From contig JUEM01000008.1 of the NCBI GenBank assembly GCA_000817085.1, positions 1 through 64,000 on the forward strand: a stretch of DNA of 64,000 bases, read 5' to 3'. The notes below the pieces were generated by a model. That model did no database searches. It worked only from the letters and a program-made list of their open reading frames with translations, and was not told the DNA's origin. Within the stretch, counting starts at the first letter, position 1. Every line of letters starts with the position of its first letter. Positions 43,032 through 52,074 of the stretch are shown piece after piece. Source of the stretch: a marine actinobacterium MedAcidi-G1 (GTDB taxonomy: Bacteria; Actinomycetota; Acidimicrobiia; Acidimicrobiales; MedAcidi-G1). The translations under genes were made by a program, and so were the position numbers.

Positions 43032-44519
43032 ATGCGCAGAATTACACATTTAATTAATGCAAAAAGTTTTGAATCTACTTCTGGAAACGTGGGCCCTATT
43101 TATAACCCTGCTACAGGGGAACAAACAGGAGAAGTAGATCTCGCTTCGGTTGAGGAAGTTGATCTTGCAGTTGAATCGTCTAAACATGCTTTCCAAGAAT
43201 GGGGGAATGTTTCTATTGCTAGGAGAGTAAAACTTTTACATAATTTCAGGAATCTAGTGATTCAAAATGAAACAGAGATCGCTTCCAGATTGACAGAAGA
43301 GCATGGGAAAGTATCTGATGATGCAAGAGGAGAGGTTGCTAGAGGGATCGAGAATATTGAGTTTGCTTGTGGATTTGCGGATTCTTTAAAAGGTACCTAT
43401 AGCGAACATGCGTCAACGGGTGTGGATGTTTATACGGTGAGGCAACCTCTTGGTGTCTGTGCAGGAATAACACCGTTTAATTTTCCTGCCATGGTGCCGT
43501 TGTGGATGATTCCTAACGCAGTTGCTTGTGGCAATACGTTTATTTTGAAACCATCGGAAAGAGATCCGTCTGCTCCAAGACTTCTGATTGAATTGGCACA
43601 AGAAGCTGGGTTCCCATCAGGTGTAGTTAATTTAGTCAATGGTGACAAAACTGCAGTTGATAGATTATTGGAACACCCAGATATTTCTGCTGTTAGTTTC
43701 GTGGGATCTACCCCAATAGCTAAATATGTTTATTCGACAGGTACTTCTAAAGGTAAGCGAGTCCAGGCTCTTGGTGGAGCTAAAAATCACATGTTGGTTT
43801 TACCTGATGCTGATTTGGATCTCGCGGCAGATGCTGCAGTCTCAGCCGCCTATGGTTCAGCAGGTGAAAGGTGTATGGCCATTTCAGTGGTAGTCGCGAT
43901 CGGAGATATCGCCGACCCATTAACAGAAGCCATCAAGTTGAGAATGGAAAAGTTGGTGATCGGTCCAGGAAAAAATCCAGATTCAGAAATGGGACCGTTG
44001 ATAACAAGAGAACACCGAGACAAAGTTGCCAGCTATATCGAAGCAGGAGAAAATGAAGGAGCGAGTCTTGTCGTTGATGGACGTGAACAGGTTTTCGACA
44101 ATGAAGGATTCTTCATTGGCGTGTCACTTCTTGACCATGTAACAACTGACATGAGTGTTTATAAGGACGAGATTTTTGGACCCGTTCTTTCTGTTGTAAG
44201 AGCCGACAATTACAACCAAGCGGTGGAAATGATTTCAAGCAATCCCTACGGGAATGGTGCCGCAATTTTTACTCGCGATGGAGGCACAGCACGACAATTC
44301 CAGCAAGATGCTGACGCTGGGATGGTGGGAATAAATGTTCCAATACCAGTTCCAGTTGGGTACCACTCTTTTGGAGGATGGAATGATTCTCTCTTTGGAG
44401 ATACGACCATGTATGGGCCTGAGGGTTTAAATTTCTTTACGAGACCCAAAGTGATTACCAGCAGATGGCCTGACCCGACGACCAGTCAGGTGGACCTAGG
44501 TTTCCCACAAAACAACTGA
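43032..44519 (+). CDS. mmsA: Methylmalonate-/malonate-semialdehyde dehydrogenase (CoA-acylating ALDH)
   Basis: The preferred start is the ATG at 43032, 6 bases after GAGG; a TTG at 43020 would add four residues. About 495 residues. It has ITPFNFPAMVPLWM and PSERDPSAP, the region typical of MMSDHs rather than ordinary ALDHs, and the catalytic cysteine in SAGERCMAIS. MmsA converts methylmalonate semialdehyde (thymine or valine route) to propionyl-CoA, and malonate semialdehyde (uracil route) to acetyl-CoA. This is the logical final step after the aminotransferase in the island. Confidence 0.9.
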   Translation: MRRITHLINAKSFESTSGNVGPIYNPATGEQTGEVDLASVEEVDLAVESSKHAFQEWGNVSIARRVKLLHNFRNLVIQNETEIASRLTEEHGKVSDDARGEVARGIENIEFACGFADSLKGTYSEHASTGVDVYTVRQPLGVCAGITPFNFPAMVPLWMIPNAVACGNTFILKPSERDPSAPRLLIELAQEAGFPSGVVNLVNGDKTAVDRLLEHPDISAVSFVGSTPIAKYVYSTGTSKGKRVQALGGAKNHMLVLPDADLDLAADAAVSAAYGSAGERCMAISVVVAIGDIADPLTEAIKLRMEKLVIGPGKNPDSEMGPLITREHRDKVASYIEAGENEGASLVVDGREQVFDNEGFFIGVSLLDHVTTDMSVYKDEIFGPVLSVVRADNYNQAVEMISSNPYGNGAAIFTRDGGTARQFQQDADAGMVGINVPIPVPVGYHSFGGWNDSLFGDTTMYGPEGLNFFTRPKVITSRWPDPTTSQVDLGFPQNN

Positions 44520-44539
44520 AATCAACAAAGGAGATAAGA

Positions 44540-45541
44540 ATGGATTTTGGTGTTGTTCTTCAGACAGACCCACCAGCATCGAGGGTCATTGAGCTAACAA
44601 CTAGAGCTGAACAATTGGGATTCTCTCATGGCTATACATTTGATAGTCATGTTTTATGGCAAGAACCTTTTGTAATTTTTAGTGCGATGCTTGCTTCTAC
44701 TAAAACAATGAAAGTTGGGCCAATGGTTACAAATCCTGGCACGCGCGACTGGACAGTTTTAGCTTCTTTATTTGCGACTTTAAATGACATGTATGGTGAA
44801 CGAACAATTTGTGGAATTGGTAGAGGCGATTCTGCTATGAGAGTAATTGGTTACCCTCCATGCAATTTGGCGACTCTCGAAGAGTCAATTGGTGTAATTA
44901 AAACTCTTGCAGAAGGTGGTGAAGTTGAGTACAACGACACAACACAGTCGCTTCCTTGGAGAAGCGGCGGTTCTTTGCCGGTATGGATGGCAGCGTATGG
45001 GCCCAAAGCTCTAGCTTTGTGTGGTCGGGTATGTGATGGATTCGTTCTCCAATTAGCCGATCCACAAATTGCCGAGTGGACAATAAAAGCTGTGAAACAA
45101 TCCGCAGAGGAAGCCGGTCGTGATCCTGATGAATTAACTATTTGTGTAGTCGCTCCTGCGTATGTAGGAGACGATTTGCCTCATCAGAGAGATCAGGTGA
45201 GATGGTTTGGCGGCATGGTAGGCAACCATGTAGCAGATCTAGTCAAACGGTACGGATCAGATGGATCTTTAGTTCCTGAAGCTCTGACTGAATATATAAA
45301 AGCTAGAGAAGGCTATGACTACTCTGAGCACGGGAGGGCCGGAAATACTCACACAGATTTTGTCCCAGATGAGATTATTGATCGCTTTTGTATTCTTGGT
45401 GATGTGTCATCTCATATTGAAAAACTCTCTGAATTGAAAGACTTAGGGGTCGATCAATTTGCAGTTTACTTAATGCATGATCAGAAAGACGAGACGTTGG
45501 AAGTCTATGGTCAGAGTATTATTCCAGTTTTCAATAAGTAG
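44540..45541 (+). CDS. LLM-class flavin/F420-dependent oxidoreductase
   Basis: A 333-residue luciferase-like TIM-barrel oxidoreductase (MDFGVVLQTDPPASRVIEL, GPMVTNPGTRDWTVLASLFATLND read in parts, GIGRGDSAMRVIGYPP, PVWMAAYGPKALALCG). These enzymes use FMN or F420. As I recall, an F420-type LLM subfamily is repeatedly found with hydantoinase genes. Its reaction is unproven; oxidation or reduction of a pyrimidine or hydantoin ring is inference. AAAGGAGAT lies just before the ATG. It sits between the catabolic genes and the importer genes. Confidence 0.8.
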   Translation: MDFGVVLQTDPPASRVIELTTRAEQLGFSHGYTFDSHVLWQEPFVIFSAMLASTKTMKVGPMVTNPGTRDWTVLASLFATLNDMYGERTICGIGRGDSAMRVIGYPPCNLATLEESIGVIKTLAEGGEVEYNDTTQSLPWRSGGSLPVWMAAYGPKALALCGRVCDGFVLQLADPQIAEWTIKAVKQSAEEAGRDPDELTICVVAPAYVGDDLPHQRDQVRWFGGMVGNHVADLVKRYGSDGSLVPEALTEYIKAREGYDYSEHGRAGNTHTDFVPDEIIDRFCILGDVSSHIEKLSELKDLGVDQFAVYLMHDQKDETLEVYGQSIIPVFNK

Positions 45542-45579
45542 AAATTTAGTGTTGTTGTTAAAAGCTTTGAGAGGTGAGT

Positions 45580-46446
45580 GTGACTAAAAGAAAGGCTCTT
45601 AGAACAGCTTTTACATTGTTAGTTACTCTCGTTCTATTTGTACTCTTGTGGGAGGGTTACAAATGGGTTGGCCAACAGACGGATGACCACTGGCCTGGCA
45701 CACAATTTGGCTTGCCAGTTTCAACTGATGATTTAACCATGCCTCATGCAGGCGATATTTTTAATGAATTGACTGACGAAATTCGTGCAGGCCGTGAAAC
45801 TCTTCCTATGGCTGTTTATCTCGCCAAAAAAGCAGCCTTTACTTTCTTAGAGGCGGCTATTGGTTTTTCACTGGGGGTAATAGTCGGATTGATGCTAGCG
45901 ATTTTCATGTTGAGATGGAGATTTGCTGAGAGAGGGTTTTTGCCTTGGATAAATGTTTCCCAGACAGTTCCATTAATCGCATTAGCCCCAATAGTAGTTA
46001 CTTGGGCTCGCCTCCAGGGATACCCTGACATGGTTGGAATATCGCTTATAGCGACTTATCTGACCTTTTTCCCAGTTGCGGTAAGTGGCTTGAGGGGTCT
46101 TCAATCACCTGACAGCAGTGATGTTGAACTGATGCGTTCCTACGCTGCGTCATGGTCGTCCACGCTAATCAAACTTCGGCTACCTGCAGCTAGACCTTTT
46201 CTTTTTCCAGCGTTTAAACTTGCGGCTACGTTAAGTGTCGTAGGTGCAATTGTCGGTGAAATTTCTATCGGGACCAAAACTGGTTTAGGAAGAGCCATTT
46301 TGGATTTTGCACAAAGATATTCGGTCTGGCCAGAAAGACTTTATGCCTCTGTCATAGCAGCTTCCTTGTTGGGTCTATTCGTTTTTGGACTTGTTAACGC
46401 TGCGGAGTGGTTAGTTATCAAAAAAGGAAGAGAGGTTCTCAAGTGA
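45580..46446 (+). CDS. ABC transporter permease (BPD type, SsuC/ThiX-like)
   Basis: About 288 residues from a GTG at 45580, chosen because GAGAGG ends 5 bases before it; a GTG two codons upstream would overlap that site. Around six membrane segments. The EAA-type loop reads DVELMRSYAASWSSTLIKLRLPAARPFLFPAFKLA (read in parts), with the conserved glycine replaced by serine. The N-terminal extracytoplasmic stretch (about 30-75) is long. Part of a permease-ATPase-permease-binding protein operon for a small organic molecule. Confidence 0.85.
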   Translation: MTKRKALRTAFTLLVTLVLFVLLWEGYKWVGQQTDDHWPGTQFGLPVSTDDLTMPHAGDIFNELTDEIRAGRETLPMAVYLAKKAAFTFLEAAIGFSLGVIVGLMLAIFMLRWRFAERGFLPWINVSQTVPLIALAPIVVTWARLQGYPDMVGISLIATYLTFFPVAVSGLRGLQSPDSSDVELMRSYAASWSSTLIKLRLPAARPFLFPAFKLAATLSVVGAIVGEISIGTKTGLGRAILDFAQRYSVWPERLYASVIAASLLGLFVFGLVNAAEWLVIKKGREVLK

Positions 46447-47237
46447 GAGAAAACAGTGAAATCTTGGAAGAAGCTGTTTCTATCAGAGCAGCTGACAAAG
46501 TGTTTAATCCAGACAGCGATAATGAAGTTCAAGCTTTATTAGGAATTGATCTTGATGTGAAAGAAGGTGACTTTATTTCACTTATCGGTCCTTCAGGTTG
46601 TGGCAAATCGACTCTTTTGAGATTAATTGCCGATTTACTTACCCCAACAGAAGGGGAGGTGAAAGTTTTTGGCAAGACAGCCAATCAAGCAAGACTAGAT
46701 CAAGATTATGGCATGGTCTTTCAACATTCCGGCCTGTTTGACTGGAGAGATATTTCGGCAAATATTGAATTACCACTCGAGCTTAAAGGATGGTCTAAAG
46801 CCGACCGGCAAGCACGCTCTGGGGAAATGTTAGAACTAGTCAGACTAGAGGAATTTAAAGATCATTATCCGAGACAATTGTCAGGTGGTATGCAACAACG
46901 TGTTTCAATAGCTAGAGCTCTGTCTTTTGAACCGCGCTTATTGCTAATGGACGAACCTTTTGGAGCTTTAGATGAAATGACTCGAGAGCACATGCAGGTT
47001 GAACTACTAAGAATATGGCGTGAAACAGGAACCACTGTTGTATTTGTCACGCACTCAATACCCGAAGCAGCGTTTCTTTCCTCGAAAGTAGTTGTGCTCT
47101 CCCCAAGACCGGGGAGGATCCATTCTGAGATAACAGTTGATTTAGGTGACCGCACCGATGAAACCCGCGAAGACCCTGAATTTTTTAAAGCCACGACAGA
47201 AGTGCGTGAAGCCCTCCGAGCAGTAGAGGCTGGTTGA
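46443..47237 (+). CDS. ABC transporter ATP-binding protein (SsuB/ThiZ-like)
   Basis: The GTG at 46443 overlaps the permease stop (GTGA) and follows AGAGG by 7 bases, giving 264 residues. Walker A is GPSGCGKSTLL, the Q-loop VFQHSGLFDW, the signature LSGGMQQRVSIARAL, Walker B LLLMDEPFGALDE and the H-loop VFVTHSIPEA. This is the nitrate/sulfonate/taurine/pyrimidine subgroup of importer ATPases. It energises the two neighbouring permeases. Confidence 0.92.
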   Translation: MRENSEILEEAVSIRAADKVFNPDSDNEVQALLGIDLDVKEGDFISLIGPSGCGKSTLLRLIADLLTPTEGEVKVFGKTANQARLDQDYGMVFQHSGLFDWRDISANIELPLELKGWSKADRQARSGEMLELVRLEEFKDHYPRQLSGGMQQRVSIARALSFEPRLLLMDEPFGALDEMTREHMQVELLRIWRETGTTVVFVTHSIPEAAFLSSKVVVLSPRPGRIHSEITVDLGDRTDETREDPEFFKATTEVREALRAVEAG

Positions 47238-48016
47238 TGAAAAATCTTAGGCTGGCCTCTGTTCTACCCCCAGTGCTTGTTGGCATTACTGGTTTGGCTA
47301 TGTGGGAAGGGGCAGTCACAGTTTTTAAAATTAAAGAATTTTTGTTGCCGAAACCTTCATCTATTTGGTCCCAGTTAATCGATGAATGGGGAGTTTTGAG
47401 ACACGCCACCTGGGAAACCGGGAAAATCGCAGTAAGTGGACTATTAATTGGAATATTATTAGGTGTTTTACTTGCTTTGATAACGAATCGTTTCAAAGTT
47501 TTAAATGATGGATTGACTCCCTTTGCGATTGCAATAAATGCAACTCCTATTGTTGCGCTGGCTCCTATTTTTAATGTTTGGTTCGGCCTCACAGGAACAT
47601 TCAGCAATCAGGCTGTAGTAATCGCAGTTGTTTTCTTTCCGGTTTTCATTAATACAGCAAAAGGTCTTAATGAAGTTCACCCTAACGAAATCGAGTTAAT
47701 GCATTCTTACGCCTCGGGAGATTGGACCATTTTACGCGAAGTACGAATACCCAATGCATTGCCATTTTTCGCTAATTCACTTCGATTAGCCGCCCCTTTA
47801 TCAGTTATTGCCGCAATTGTTGCAGAATATTTCGGTGGACCTCAAGACCGTATTGGCAATGTCATCACATCTAGTGCAGGATTTGCTAAATATGATGTAG
47901 CGTGGGCCGCCATAGCAATGGCATCTGGATTGGGGCTATTGTTGTTTGGTAGTGCTCTCGTTACTGAGAGATTAAGTATGCCTTGGCGTATTTCAGGGGA
48001 TATAAAAGATAACTAA
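47237..48016 (+). CDS. ABC transporter permease, second subunit
   Basis: The ATG at 47237 overlaps the ATPase stop by one base (TGATG); a TTG one codon upstream is possible but less likely. About 259 residues with six hydrophobic segments. The coupling loop EIELMHSYASGDWTILREVR followed by IPNALPFFANSLRLAAPLS is the BPD_transp_1 EAA motif. With the 45.6-kb permease it forms a heterodimeric channel, as in ThiXY/RibXY-type systems that use a THI5/NMT1 receptor. Confidence 0.88.
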   Translation: MKNLRLASVLPPVLVGITGLAMWEGAVTVFKIKEFLLPKPSSIWSQLIDEWGVLRHATWETGKIAVSGLLIGILLGVLLALITNRFKVLNDGLTPFAIAINATPIVALAPIFNVWFGLTGTFSNQAVVIAVVFFPVFINTAKGLNEVHPNEIELMHSYASGDWTILREVRIPNALPFFANSLRLAAPLSVIAAIVAEYFGGPQDRIGNVITSSAGFAKYDVAWAAIAMASGLGLLLFGSALVTERLSMPWRISGDIKDN

Positions 48017-48040
48017 CCCGGGAGGGGGAGGAAATAAAGA

Positions 48041-49165
48041 ATGAATAAACGTTTTATTAAAGGAGTGGTGGCGTTGGTAGCAGCGGTGTCACTTCTTGCT
48101 ACGGCGTGTGGCTCGGATGAAGCTGCTGTGGGTTCGGGTGATTGTGACTCTGTAGACTCAGTTAGTCTTCAACTCCAGTGGGTGACTCAAGCCCAATTTG
48201 CTGGCTATTTCGCTGCAGTTGATAGAGGTCTATATAACGACTATTGCTTGGATGTAACAATCCTTGAAGGCGGCGTAGATATCGTTCCACAACAACAGTT
48301 GGCTTCCGGAGCAGTTGATTTTGCTATCTCTTGGGTGCCAAAGGCACTTGTTTCTCGTGAACAAGGAGCGGATATCGTCAACGTTGCTCAAGTATTTCAA
48401 AGATCAGGAACACTCCAAGTTTCTTGGGCGGATGCGGGGATTGGAACCGATCCAGAAAACCTAAGAGGCAAAAAAGTAGGTAACTGGGGTTGGGGCAACG
48501 AGTTCGAACTCGTTGCAGGCCTTAGAGATGCTGGTGTAGAAGACGGATCCTACGAAATGATAGGCCAAAGCTTCGACATGATGGCTTTGTTGAATAGAGA
48601 AATAGATGCAGCTCAAGCAATGATTTACAACGAGTACGCTATGGTTCTTGAAGCTAAGAACCCAGCAACTGGTCGTCTTTACGAAGCGTCAGATCTAGCA
48701 GTAATTGACTGGAATGATGTAGGAACAGCGATGCTTCAGGATGCAATCTGGGCCAGCGGCGAGCGTCTGGCAGCAGACCCCGCTTACAGGGATATAACTA
48801 CTCGGTTTGTAGCTGGATCTCTTGAAGGTTGGGCGCACTGTCGTGACAACGCTGACGACTGTGTAAATGCAGTGCTAGATAATGGTTCAGCACTAGGAAC
48901 ATCGCATCAAGCATGGCAGATGAATGAGATTAATAATTTGATTTGGCCATCACCAGACGGTGCAGGAATGATCAACTCTGACGCTTGGGCGCAGACAGTA
49001 GATGTAGCTACATCTTCTGGTGATCTTCAAGCAGCTCCTGATTCAGGTGCTTATACAAACGATTACGTTGAGGCTGCTCTAGACCTTTTGAAAGGTAAGG
49101 GCATTCAAACCTTTGGAAGCGGTTGGCAACCAAAGAGCGTCACTCTTACTGAAGGTGGCGAATAG
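48041..49165 (+). CDS. NMT1/THI5-like substrate-binding lipoprotein of an ABC importer
   Basis: A 374-residue secreted receptor. The signal peptide (residues 1-22) ends in the lipobox LLATAC with lipidated C23. VSLQLQWVTQAQFAGYFAAVDRGLY (read in parts), the NMT1 opening, and VGNWGWGNEFE follow, with tryptophan-rich ligand-site elements. Receptors of this class carry pyrimidine precursors, riboflavin, nitrate-like or sulfonate compounds. Downstream of a pyrimidine-degradation set, uracil/thymine, dihydropyrimidine or hydantoin uptake is the best inference. GGGAGGGGGAGG precedes the start, the strongest ribosome-binding site in the window, consistent with high receptor expression. Last gene before a perfect terminator. 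Confidence 0.88.
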   Translation: MNKRFIKGVVALVAAVSLLATACGSDEAAVGSGDCDSVDSVSLQLQWVTQAQFAGYFAAVDRGLYNDYCLDVTILEGGVDIVPQQQLASGAVDFAISWVPKALVSREQGADIVNVAQVFQRSGTLQVSWADAGIGTDPENLRGKKVGNWGWGNEFELVAGLRDAGVEDGSYEMIGQSFDMMALLNREIDAAQAMIYNEYAMVLEAKNPATGRLYEASDLAVIDWNDVGTAMLQDAIWASGERLAADPAYRDITTRFVAGSLEGWAHCRDNADDCVNAVLDNGSALGTSHQAWQMNEINNLIWPSPDGAGMINSDAWAQTVDVATSSGDLQAAPDSGAYTNDYVEAALDLLKGKGIQTFGSGWQPKSVTLTEGGE

Positions 49166-49185
49166 TTTAATTACTTAACAAAGTA

Positions 49186-49217
49186 AAACAGCCCGGCCAT
49201 TAATGGCCGGGCTGTTT
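49186..49217. terminator. Perfect 32-base palindromic bidirectional terminator
   Basis: Arms AAACAGCCCGGCCATT (49186-49201) and its exact reverse complement to 49217 form a stem with a G+C-rich core (CAGCCCGGCCA) and A/T tracts on both sides, so transcripts from either direction gain a U run. It separates the importer operon (plus) from the Cof-type phosphatase gene (minus), both of which end here. Confidence 0.9.
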
Positions 49218-49237
49218 CGCGTTTATTCAAATTTTTT

Positions 49238-50044
49238 CTAAAAAATACTCTCAAGTGTCACGGCGACTCCGTCTTCGTCATTGGAAGGAGCAATAAAATC
49301 AGCTGCCTCTTTCACCGAAGGTTCAGCATTTGACATTGCATAGCCACAACCTGCCCATTTGAGCATTTCAATATCATTTTGTTCATCGCCGAAAGCCCAA
49401 GTTTTCGTAGAATCAATTTTTAAATGCTTGGTGAGTTTTTCGAGTGCAGTTGCTTTATTGACACCAATTGTTCCAAACTCAAAAAAATCTAAACCTGAGC
49501 TAGAAATTTCTACATTATTTCCAACCACTTCACTGATTAGTCGACCGAGAGTTGGAATTTCATAGTCATCATGCCAAGCAAGAATTTTCCTAACAGGTCT
49601 AGCATCAAGATTCAATACATCATCTATAGGTTCTCCAATTGGGACTCCAGATGGTAAACGTTCAGCGAGACCATATTGCGCTTTAACTCCACGTTGAAAT
49701 TCATAAGCAAAAGCGACACCAGGTATTTTCTCACGAAGACTTTTTACAAGACTCTCAGGCAATTCAGGGGGGAGAAATATATCTTCAAGTATCTCTTCAC
49801 TTGGCAACTGAACTGTCATCGCTCCGTTTGAACACACAACAAAGTCAACTTCACCTAACTTTTCGACACAATCAAATGCAACTATCAAAGGTCTTCCAGT
49901 AGCAACCACTATCTTTATGTTTGCTGACCTTGCTTTCGCAATTGTTTCACACGTTTTTTCCGAGAGAGAACCATCAGACCTAGCAAGAGTCCCATCTACG
50001 TCAATTGCTACAAGTTGAGGCCTATCAGATTCTCTATCGTTCAC
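49238..50044 (-). CDS. HAD-superfamily Cof-type phosphatase
   Basis: A 268-residue HAD IIB (Cof) phosphatase. Motif I is AIDVDGTLARSDG with the two aspartates, motif II is VVATGRP, a lysine in the NKATALEKL segment serves as motif III and motif IV is WAFGDEQNDIEML. The cap domain lies in the middle. The family dephosphorylates sugar phosphates, pyridoxal phosphate or flavin precursors; which one is unknown. GTG start overlapping the upstream LEH-like stop by four bases. Confidence 0.85.
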   Translation of the reverse strand: MNDRESDRPQLVAIDVDGTLARSDGSLSEKTCETIAKARSANIKIVVATGRPLIVAFDCVEKLGEVDFVVCSNGAMTVQLPSEEILEDIFLPPELPESLVKSLREKIPGVAFAYEFQRGVKAQYGLAERLPSGVPIGEPIDDVLNLDARPVRKILAWHDDYEIPTLGRLISEVVGNNVEISSSGLDFFEFGTIGVNKATALEKLTKHLKIDSTKTWAFGDEQNDIEMLKWAGCGYAMSNAEPSVKEAADFIAPSNDEDGVAVTLESIF

Positions 50045-50409
50045 TTGGAAAGTTGATCCCTGTAAGTTGCAAGATCAAAATAATCTCGCCAAAGCGTAAT
50101 TTTGCCATTCACAACTTCCCAGACTCCACAAACTGGAATCTCGATCCAATTACCACCCATTTCAAATCTGTCTAAACGTTCATTAAAAACCAAATTCCCA
50201 GTACTGGAGGCACGGTGTGTAGGCCAATCAACATTTGAACAATTTTCAATCATGGGTCCTAACATTTCTTTAACAGCTTTTGCTCCAAAGACCTTTCCCA
50301 TAGGGACATTGTCGTATTCACACTCCTCATCAAGAAGCGAGATAGCAGAATCTATATCTCTTTTTTCAAGCGATGATATAAATGCTTCTACAGTTTCTAA
50401 AGGTGTCAT
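50041..50409 (-). CDS. Limonene-1,2-epoxide hydrolase-like protein
   Basis: A 122-residue SnoaL-fold protein that keeps the limonene-epoxide-hydrolase active site: Y32-x-N34 (ECEYDNVP), R78-x-D80 (NERLDRF) and D109 (TLWRDYFD), matching the Tyr/Asn plus Asp-Arg-Asp set of the Rhodococcus enzyme. It would add water to a small epoxide in one step. Physiological substrate unknown. About 25 residues shorter than the Rhodococcus enzyme, mainly at the N-terminus. Upstream member of an overlapping pair with the HAD phosphatase gene. TAGGAG lies upstream of its start. Confidence 0.8.
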   Translation of the reverse strand: MTPLETVEAFISSLEKRDIDSAISLLDEECEYDNVPMGKVFGAKAVKEMLGPMIENCSNVDWPTHRASSTGNLVFNERLDRFEMGGNWIEIPVCGVWEVVNGKITLWRDYFDLATYRDQLSK

Positions 50410-50436
50410 TTTTTCTCCTAGTTTTCACGATTAGTT

Positions 50437-51237
50437 TTAAGATGATTTTTTGTCTTGATATTGAACGGTTCGATGTGTTCTACCACCCGAAACTAATATA
50501 TTTTGGCCCGTTATCCATGATGACGCATCTGAAGATAAAAAAACCACTGCAGTAGCAATGTCATCGGGAACCCCTAGGCGTCCCAGAGGTATTGATGCAG
50601 CAATTTGTCTTGCTTTTTCTTCGTTCACATCCACCATTTCTTGATAGGCCTCAGTTATTACCGGCCCTGGTGAAACAGCGTTAACACGAATGTTTCTTTC
50701 TGCTAGTTCTAGAGCAAAAGTTTCTGTCATATTCAGCATCCCGGCTTTTGCAGCTGCATAAGGGCCAGTGAAGGCAGATCCTCTCATGCCGGCACCCGAA
50801 GAAATATTTATGATACATCCTCCTTCAGGCATTCGATTAGCTGCAGCTTTTGACCCCTGAAACGCAGTAGTTAGATTTAAATCAAGTTGGCTTGAAAAGA
50901 TTTCATCTGGAGTGTCAAGGAGAGTTCGATTACGTTTTTCATCAGTACCACCTACGTTATTCACCCAAATATCTAGACTTCCAAAAGCATCAACACAGGC
51001 ATCACCTATAGTTTCAGATCCTATTTCCCTTATATCTCCGACTACTTCAATTGCTTCGCTACCTAGATCACGAACCATTTGGGCCGTTTCAGACACGTCA
51101 CTTTCTCTTCGAGCATTTATTACGAGGTTTGCTCCAACATCAGCTAATGCCAGAGCAATACCACGACCAATACCTTGCCCGGAGCCTGTAACAACTGCGG
51201 CTTTATTATCAAGTTGAAATTTTTTTAGTGTGTTCAC
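50437..51237 (-). CDS. Short-chain dehydrogenase/reductase (FabG-like)
   Basis: A classical SDR, about 266 residues from the GTG at 51237; an ATG at 51264 is the alternative. TGSGQGIGRG binds NAD(P), NNVGG replaces the usual NNAG, and the catalytic serine/tyrosine/lysine are in NISSGAGM and YAAAK. VNAVSPGPVITEA follows. Substrate unknown. It is head-to-head with a second SDR gene, with start codons about 25 bases apart and no clear ribosome-binding site on either side. Confidence 0.85.
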   Translation of the reverse strand: MNTLKKFQLDNKAAVVTGSGQGIGRGIALALADVGANLVINARRESDVSETAQMVRDLGSEAIEVVGDIREIGSETIGDACVDAFGSLDIWVNNVGGTDEKRNRTLLDTPDEIFSSQLDLNLTTAFQGSKAAANRMPEGGCIINISSGAGMRGSAFTGPYAAAKAGMLNMTETFALELAERNIRVNAVSPGPVITEAYQEMVDVNEEKARQIAASIPLGRLGVPDDIATAVVFLSSDASSWITGQNILVSGGRTHRTVQYQDKKSS

Positions 51238-51262
51238 GCTAGAGAGGTTACGCTCAAGACCC

Positions 51263-52072
51263 ATGGATTCAACAAAGCAGAGACTAGAAAATAAAGTAAG
51301 TGTTGTAATAGGTGGCGCCACAGGTTTTGGTAGAGCCACCATTAAACTTTTTGCGGATCAAGGAGCCAAAGTCATAGTGGTGGGCAGGCGCGCAGAACTA
51401 GCCGAACAGGTAGGGCAAGAATTTGGTGGAAAAGGTTTTGGGTGTGACGTAGTTGAAGATGAACAAGTAATTAATCTTGTGAACTCAATTATGGAAGAAG
51501 AAGGAACAATTGACGTAGTAGTAAATTATGCGGGCTATCAAGAATCGAAAAGGATCCGCGAACTAACCCCTGACCATGTTCGACCCATGGTTGAAGTTCA
51601 GTTGATAGCCGCTATGCAGGTAATTCAGCATTTTGGAAACGCTATGGCATCGAGTGGCGGTGGATCGATCATATCAACTTCATCTTTGACGGCTCACAAC
51701 CCTTCTACAGGGCATCCTGTTTATGCTGCATGTAAACGTGGACTTGAATATTTGACTGAAATTGCAGCTCTAGAATATGGGCCAGACCAAGTGAGAGTCA
51801 ATTGCATTGCTGCTCATTTAATTGAGACCCCAATGACAGAAGGAATTTTTCAAAATCAATTGGTGATTGAGGCAGCACGCCTTCAAACACCTTTGGGAAG
51901 AATGGGAAGTGTCGAGGATATAGCAAATGCAGCTCTTTTTTTAGCTTCAGAAGAATCTGGTTATATTTCGGGTCAAACCATAGTTGTAGATGGAGCAGCG
52001 TCTACACAGAAACTTCCCTCAGCTTTCGATATAGAGTATTTAGCTTCGGCGCGACCGGAATTGTTGGAATAG
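51263..52072 (+). CDS. Short-chain dehydrogenase/reductase
   Basis: About 269 residues from the ATG at 51263, within CCATGG; a GTG at 51230 would intrude into the divergent gene. The cofactor motif is GGATGFGRAT. NYAG replaces NNAG, and the catalytic residues are in STSSLTAHN and YAACK. The C-terminal SGQTIVVDGAAS is standard. GAGAGG lies 15 bases upstream, rather far. Reaction unknown. It ends 2 bases before the convergent P450 gene. Confidence 0.83.
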   Translation: MDSTKQRLENKVSVVIGGATGFGRATIKLFADQGAKVIVVGRRAELAEQVGQEFGGKGFGCDVVEDEQVINLVNSIMEEEGTIDVVVNYAGYQESKRIRELTPDHVRPMVEVQLIAAMQVIQHFGNAMASSGGGSIISTSSLTAHNPSTGHPVYAACKRGLEYLTEIAALEYGPDQVRVNCIAAHLIETPMTEGIFQNQLVIEAARLQTPLGRMGSVEDIANAALFLASEESGYISGQTIVVDGAASTQKLPSAFDIEYLASARPELLE

Positions 52073-52074
52073 TT

